Shown piece after piece: positions 45,103 to 48,428 of a stretch of 48,428 bases of DNA. Both the position numbers and the translations under genes were made by a program. Position 1 is the first letter of the stretch, and each line of letters begins with the position of its first letter. Location of the stretch: contig CAMTJT010000013.1 in NCBI GenBank assembly GCA_947073285.1, positions 1-48,428 of the forward strand, read 5' to 3'. Below the pieces are notes generated by a model. It was not told where the DNA came from. It did not search any database and worked only from the letters and a program-made list of their open reading frames with translations. This DNA comes from an uncultured Clostridium sp. GTDB lineage: Bacteria; Bacillota; Clostridia; TANB77; CAG-508.

Positions 45103-46404
45103 ATGGAAGAAAAAGTATTAGCGAATATTCGAAAACATAATATGAAACTATACCCTATTTATAAAATGATAGGGTTAGATTGGATATTTTATTATGGAGT
45201 AGAAATTTTATTTTTAACACAAGTAAAACAAATTGCACCAGCAGATATTGTACTTGCTTCTGGCATTTTTGCATTTTTTTGTATTCTATTTCAAATACCT
45301 AATGTTATGATACTAGAAAAAATAGGAAAGAAAAATGGAATTGTGCTAGGTCAAATTATGAATGCAATAGCAATGTTACTTATATTAGTATGTCCTAACT
45401 TTATGTGCTTAATAATAGCTAAAATAATAAGTAGTTTTGGGTCTGGTATAAAGGGAATTGCAGAATCTAATTTTTTAAATTCTTCAATACCACAAACCAA
45501 GAAAAAAGGGGAGATATTTTCAAGAATTGATGGAAAAGGCTATTCAAGATTTTGCTATATAGGTGCAAGCTCTGTTTTTATTTCAGGATTTTTATATAAT
45601 ATCAATCCGTATGTTCCAGTTATTTTGTGTTTAGCAGTTAATATTTTTTCAGTAATTATAGCAATGAATTTTATAGATATAGAAAAATTGCAAAATAAAA
45701 AAGTAAAAAAGAGAAATTTAAAAGAAAGTATCAAGCAAACAGGAAAAGAAGTAAAAGAAAGTTTTAGCTTTGTTATTAAGTCAACTAGACTTAGAAGCTT
45801 ATTAATGATGAATGGTATCATATGGGGATTACTAGTACTAATGAGTAGTTATCAAGAAACCATTTTAAAAGAATTAGAAATACCATCTTATTACATTGGT
45901 ATCATTTTAGCAGTATTTCAATTATTAGTAGGTATTTTTTCAACAAAAAGTATAGATTTTCATAATAAATTCCATAATAAATCTATAACTGTAATGGGAT
46001 TACTTACTACAGTAGGTTCTATTATAGTAGGTATAGTAGTATTATTACCAATTCCATTTGCAATGCAACTAATGTTTATTATAACAGCATTTATTGCTAG
46101 GGCATATACAAAGGGGGTTTATCAAATTAATAAAAAGAGGTACATGGGAAATTTTGCTAATAAAAAAGTATTACCAGAAATCTATTCTATGAATGGAATT
46201 TATTGCAATTTTGCAAGAATGATTTTTTCCTTTATAGGTTCTATGTTATTAAGAATAACCAATACTGCCAATGCCTCATTACTAGCAGGAATTTTATTTA
46301 CTGTTTTAATGATAGGAGCTTATTTTTATACGAAAACTAGGTTAGGGTTAAAACCAGAGCAATACTCACCAAAAGAAATATGTCCTGAATTAGTAGAAAA
46401 ATAG
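45103..46404 (+). CDS. MFS transporter
   Basis: A 433-residue major-facilitator protein with about twelve spans. The motif-A-like loop reads MILEKIGKKNGIVLGQI after span 2; a long central cytoplasmic loop (LQNKKVKKRNLKESIKQTGKEVKESF) separates the two halves. Substrate cannot be inferred; such transporters with a similar loop are often annotated as drug or sugar exporters. AGAGAG precedes the ATG. It lies 87 bases after mfd and 34 before the methyltransferase, with no terminator between, so the three may be one operon. Confidence 0.85.
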   Translation: MEEKVLANIRKHNMKLYPIYKMIGLDWIFYYGVEILFLTQVKQIAPADIVLASGIFAFFCILFQIPNVMILEKIGKKNGIVLGQIMNAIAMLLILVCPNFMCLIIAKIISSFGSGIKGIAESNFLNSSIPQTKKKGEIFSRIDGKGYSRFCYIGASSVFISGFLYNINPYVPVILCLAVNIFSVIIAMNFIDIEKLQNKKVKKRNLKESIKQTGKEVKESFSFVIKSTRLRSLLMMNGIIWGLLVLMSSYQETILKELEIPSYYIGIILAVFQLLVGIFSTKSIDFHNKFHNKSITVMGLLTTVGSIIVGIVVLLPIPFAMQLMFIITAFIARAYTKGVYQINKKRYMGNFANKKVLPEIYSMNGIYCNFARMIFSFIGSMLLRITNTANASLLAGILFTVLMIGAYFYTKTRLGLKPEQYSPKEICPELVEK

Positions 46405-46437
46405 TATACATACCTAAATGAAAGAAGGGATAAAAAT

Positions 46438-47258
46438 ATGCAAGTTATTTCAAGCAAAGATAATGAGCAAATAAAGGCCATTAGAAAGTTAAAAGAAAAA
46501 AAGTATCGTGATGAAACAAGAAGCTATATAATAGAAGGCATTAAACTAGTAAAAGAGGCAATTAATGAAAATGCTAAAATTAAAATGATTGTTATTTGCG
46601 AAGATTGTGAAGAAACAGGAGAAAGTAAGGCAAGTTATCATGAAAATAAAATAGACCAAAGTCTTTTATATGAAATAGCAAAATATGAATGTATTTATGT
46701 AACAAAAAAACTATTTAGTCTTCTTTCAGAAGTACAAACTCCTCAAGGAATTTTAGCAGTAGTAGAAAAAAATGATCATAATGAAACTATTAATTATACA
46801 GAAGATATTATAATAGTATTAGATGGTATACAAGATCCAGGAAACTTAGGAACTATTTTAAGAACCATTGATAGTGCTAATTTAAAACAAGTGATTTTAT
46901 CAAGTGAAGTAGCAGACCCCTATAACCCTAAAGTAGTGCGTTCTACAATGGGGGCTATTTTTAGAATTAATATGATAAGAAGTAAAAACCTAGTAGATAC
47001 CTTAAAAGAAATAAAAAAGCATAAATATGAAATAGTAGTAACTGCTTTAGATACCAATAGCTCTATTTATGATATTGAGTATAAGAAAAAAGTAATTATA
47101 ATTCGGAAATGAGGCAAATGGTGTTACAAAACAAATACAAAATTTAGCAGATAAAAAAGTAAAAATACCAATGTTGGGAAAAACAGAAAGTTTAAATGCC
47201 TCTGTAGCTTGTCGGAATTATGATTTATGAGTATGTAAGAGGTAAGGTTGTTAATTAA
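46438..47258 (+). CDS. SpoU/TrmH-family RNA 2'-O-methyltransferase with two +1 frameshifts
   Basis: A SPOUT-fold 2'-O-ribose methyltransferase of the TrmH/RlmB group, likely acting on rRNA. An N-terminal substrate-binding domain (KKYRDETRSYIIEGIKLVKEAI) precedes the SPOUT domain: motif 1 VLDGIQDPGNLGTILRTIDSA; motif 2 VIII-GNEANGV; motif 3 LNASVAC-GIMIYE. Both motif 2 and motif 3 are split by an extra C before GGA, at 47104 and 47213, 109 bases apart. Omitting both gives 272 residues, the normal length. The zero frame stops two codons after the first site. Both motifs form the SAM-binding knot, so a product truncated at either point would be inactive. AGAAGGGA precedes the ATG. Confidence 0.88.
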
Positions 47259-47296
47259 GAAATAGCAAAATGCAATAGGAAGAATAGAACGATGCA

Positions 47297-47473
47297 ATGG
47301 CACAAGACAGCATAGAAAAAGCAAAAAGCATTTGCCAAGATGCCTATAATGTAGCTAAACAAGTAGTTATAGAATACAGACCAATTATCGAAAAGTTGGC
47401 AAATCTCCTTTTTGAAAAGGAATCTTTATCTCAAGAGGAGATAGAAGCGTTCTTAAAAGAAAATCTTAAATAA
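47297..47473 (+). CDS. Small ORF resembling the C-terminal tail of FtsH
   Basis: A 58-residue helical protein. YNVAKQVVIEYRPIIEKLANLLFEKESLSQEEIEAFL follows the pattern of the end of M41 (FtsH) proteases (A..il...r..l..ia..Ll..ETl...ei..ll), without the protease itself. It might be a remnant, or a stand-alone protein that has kept the helical tail. Its ribosome binding site is poor (AGGAAG at about 14 bases). A perfect terminator follows directly, showing a real transcript end. Confidence 0.5.
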   Translation: MAQDSIEKAKSICQDAYNVAKQVVIEYRPIIEKLANLLFEKESLSQEEIEAFLKENLK

Positions 47474-47478
47474 TTGTT

Positions 47479-47526
47479 AAAACCAGTGGTATCTTTTCAA
47501 GTAGAGAAGATACCACTGGTTTTTTG
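47479..47526 (+). terminator. Terminator after the mfd-to-methyltransferase region
   Basis: A 17-bp perfect stem (47479-47495 with 47507-47523) followed by a T run. Confidence 0.93.
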
Positions 47527-47579
47527 TGCTAAAGGTTAATTTAAAAAGTAAATTCCACAAAGTGATAAAAATTGATTGT

Positions 47580-47622
47580 ATGCAAGAAAAGTCCACTTTT
47601 AGGATATTTTCTTGCATTTTTG
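47580..47622 (+). terminator. Second hairpin with T run near the IS element
   Basis: ATGCAAGAAAA (47580-47590) pairs with TTTTCTTGCAT (47607-47617), followed by TTTTTG. It could act as a terminator or mark the end region of the IS30-like element. The rest of 47527-47792 is AT-rich; AAATTCCAC occurs at about 47550 and again near 47717, perhaps part of the element's ends. Confidence 0.5.
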
Positions 47623-47792
47623 TATGGTAAAAATGAAAAAAATATAGTATAATTTTAATAGAGTAAAGAAAAATTTGCATGACAAATGCACAACTGGATT
47701 TTTTCGTCTTGGACTAAATTCCACTTGTGTTTAAAAGTAAATTCAGTTATTCAATACCATGCTTGACTTGAAATTATTTAAAATTTGTTAAA

Positions 47793-48428
47793 CTAATTTT
47801 TCTTTAGTAGTTTTTTGTTGAGTTGAGTCTCTTCGGCGGGAACCTTTTGGAGATTCAACTTTTTAATTACTTCTTTGCCCAAAGTTACCTTTGCTACATC
47901 TATTGGTGCAAGCCAATTTAAAGACTGTCTTCCTAAGCTATTAATATGATTTATCATTAAATCAATGTCAGTTTGTAAAAGTTCATCAAATGAACTTCCT
48001 TTAGGCAAGACATATCTGATAAATTCGTGATTTTTTTCAATCATACCTTTTTGGTAGGAGGCTCTAGGATCACAATAAAATATTCTTGTTCTACCGATTC
48101 CTTGGTTATTAAATTCCAATGAAAGTGGTCTACCAAATTCAGTTCCGTTGTCTGTTAAAATGATTGGAAAAGTCTTTTCGAACAATTCCGTTCTAAGTTC
48201 TAATTCAAGCATATTAAAAATCCTTAAAACTTCGCTTTGAGTCTTTTCATATAGGATAAAAGCCAACATTAATCTTGAACTTCTAAAAAGCAAAGTAAGT
48301 AAAACTCGTCCACCTTTAATTCCTTCAACTGTGTCCATTTCAACAATTGGAAGTTCTGGATTTTTCTCAATATATTTTTGAAAATCTTGATATGTACGAT
48401 TAGTTCTAGCCTTAGTATCTTTCTTTTC
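47793..48428 (-). mobile_element. IS30-family transposase, cut by the window edge
   Basis: The C-terminal 211 residues of an IS30-type DDE transposase; the frame stays open to base 48428, so the N-terminal HTH part is outside the window. The catalytic triad is visible: VEMDTVEG (Asp), TDNGTEFGRP (Asp) and GMIEKNHEFIRYVLPKG (Glu), with the usual YCDPRASYQKG before the Glu. The tail (VPAEETQLNKKLLKK) is complete. Codon use is close to that of the host. The left terminal repeat of the element should lie between 47620 and 47790 but I could not define it. Confidence 0.92.

Noticed and set aside
5519..47216. Explaining the six frameshifts as independent sequencing errors or pseudogene decay
   Set aside because: All six are an insertion of C giving TCGGA, none in a homopolymer, one in an essential gene and two in the same gene. 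A systematic base-calling artefact is not excluded and must be tested on raw reads.

Overview
The window reads as chromosome of a low-GC, spore-forming, anaerobic Clostridia-type bacterium. This rests on the very AT-rich codon use, Firmicutes-style GGAGG ribosome binding sites, sporulation genes (a small acid-soluble spore protein gene, spoIIID, ylbJ, a PdaB-like deacetylase), rubrerythrin, a ctsR-mcsA-mcsB-clpC operon under a CtsR box, and a 2,4-diaminopentanoate dehydrogenase-like gene. No rRNA or CRISPR array is present; there is one tRNA (Met, CAT).

Layout. 1-2277 is the right end of an integrated mobile element whose large serine recombinase (601-2277) abuts a spore-protein gene cut after 35 codons (2321-2428). 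2894-5271 carries a Tim44-like membrane protein and an SPFH protein, both with C-terminal zinc ribbons. A Cof-type HAD phosphatase follows. 6784-11780 is the CtsR heat-shock operon, then an unidentified GC-rich small RNA (11831-12091) and one copy of a dispersed structured repeat (12092-12222; inverted second copy 24446-24575). 12247-20926 holds a CDF metal transporter, cysteine desulfurase, a small XRE regulator, two half-size TauE/SafE proteins, a Cys-rich protein, MurI, a PdaB-like deacetylase and an SSB-like protein. 21364-30650 has scpB, proS, a DUF4364 regulator, a DnaJ-domain membrane protein, the ord-like gene, capA, rimO and rubrerythrin. 30870-36173 has a dUTPase, carD, dnaG-rpoD and tRNA-Met. 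36241-41306 has two small unknown genes, ylbJ, an MgtA-type ATPase and spoIIID. 41492-47473 has mfd, an MFS transporter, a SpoU rRNA methyltransferase and a small FtsH-tail-like ORF. The right edge is an IS30-type transposase running off the window.

Main discovery candidate: five otherwise intact, conserved genes (HAD phosphatase, two TauE halves, DnaG primase, SpoU methyltransferase) are broken by six +1 frameshifts, and all six have the same form: one extra C between a codon ending in T and a GGA glycine codon, giving NNT-CGG-A. By my scan, all six TCGGA pentamers on the coding strand of a gene in this window are such sites. In-frame CGG is otherwise seen only six times, in three small GC-richer genes (spoIIID, 29446-29943, 36241-36420), never as T-CGG-A. 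Skipping the C restores full-length proteins with their key motifs. This points to programmed +1 frameshifting or quadruplet decoding at a rare CGG codon; a systematic sequence error has to be excluded first.

Other candidates: a spore-protein gene interrupted by a recombinase element (skin-element-like), a ~35-nt leader motif shared by three unrelated genes, the GC-rich small RNA with two mini-ORFs, and a gene whose Shine-Dalgarno is separated from its ATG by a perfect hairpin.
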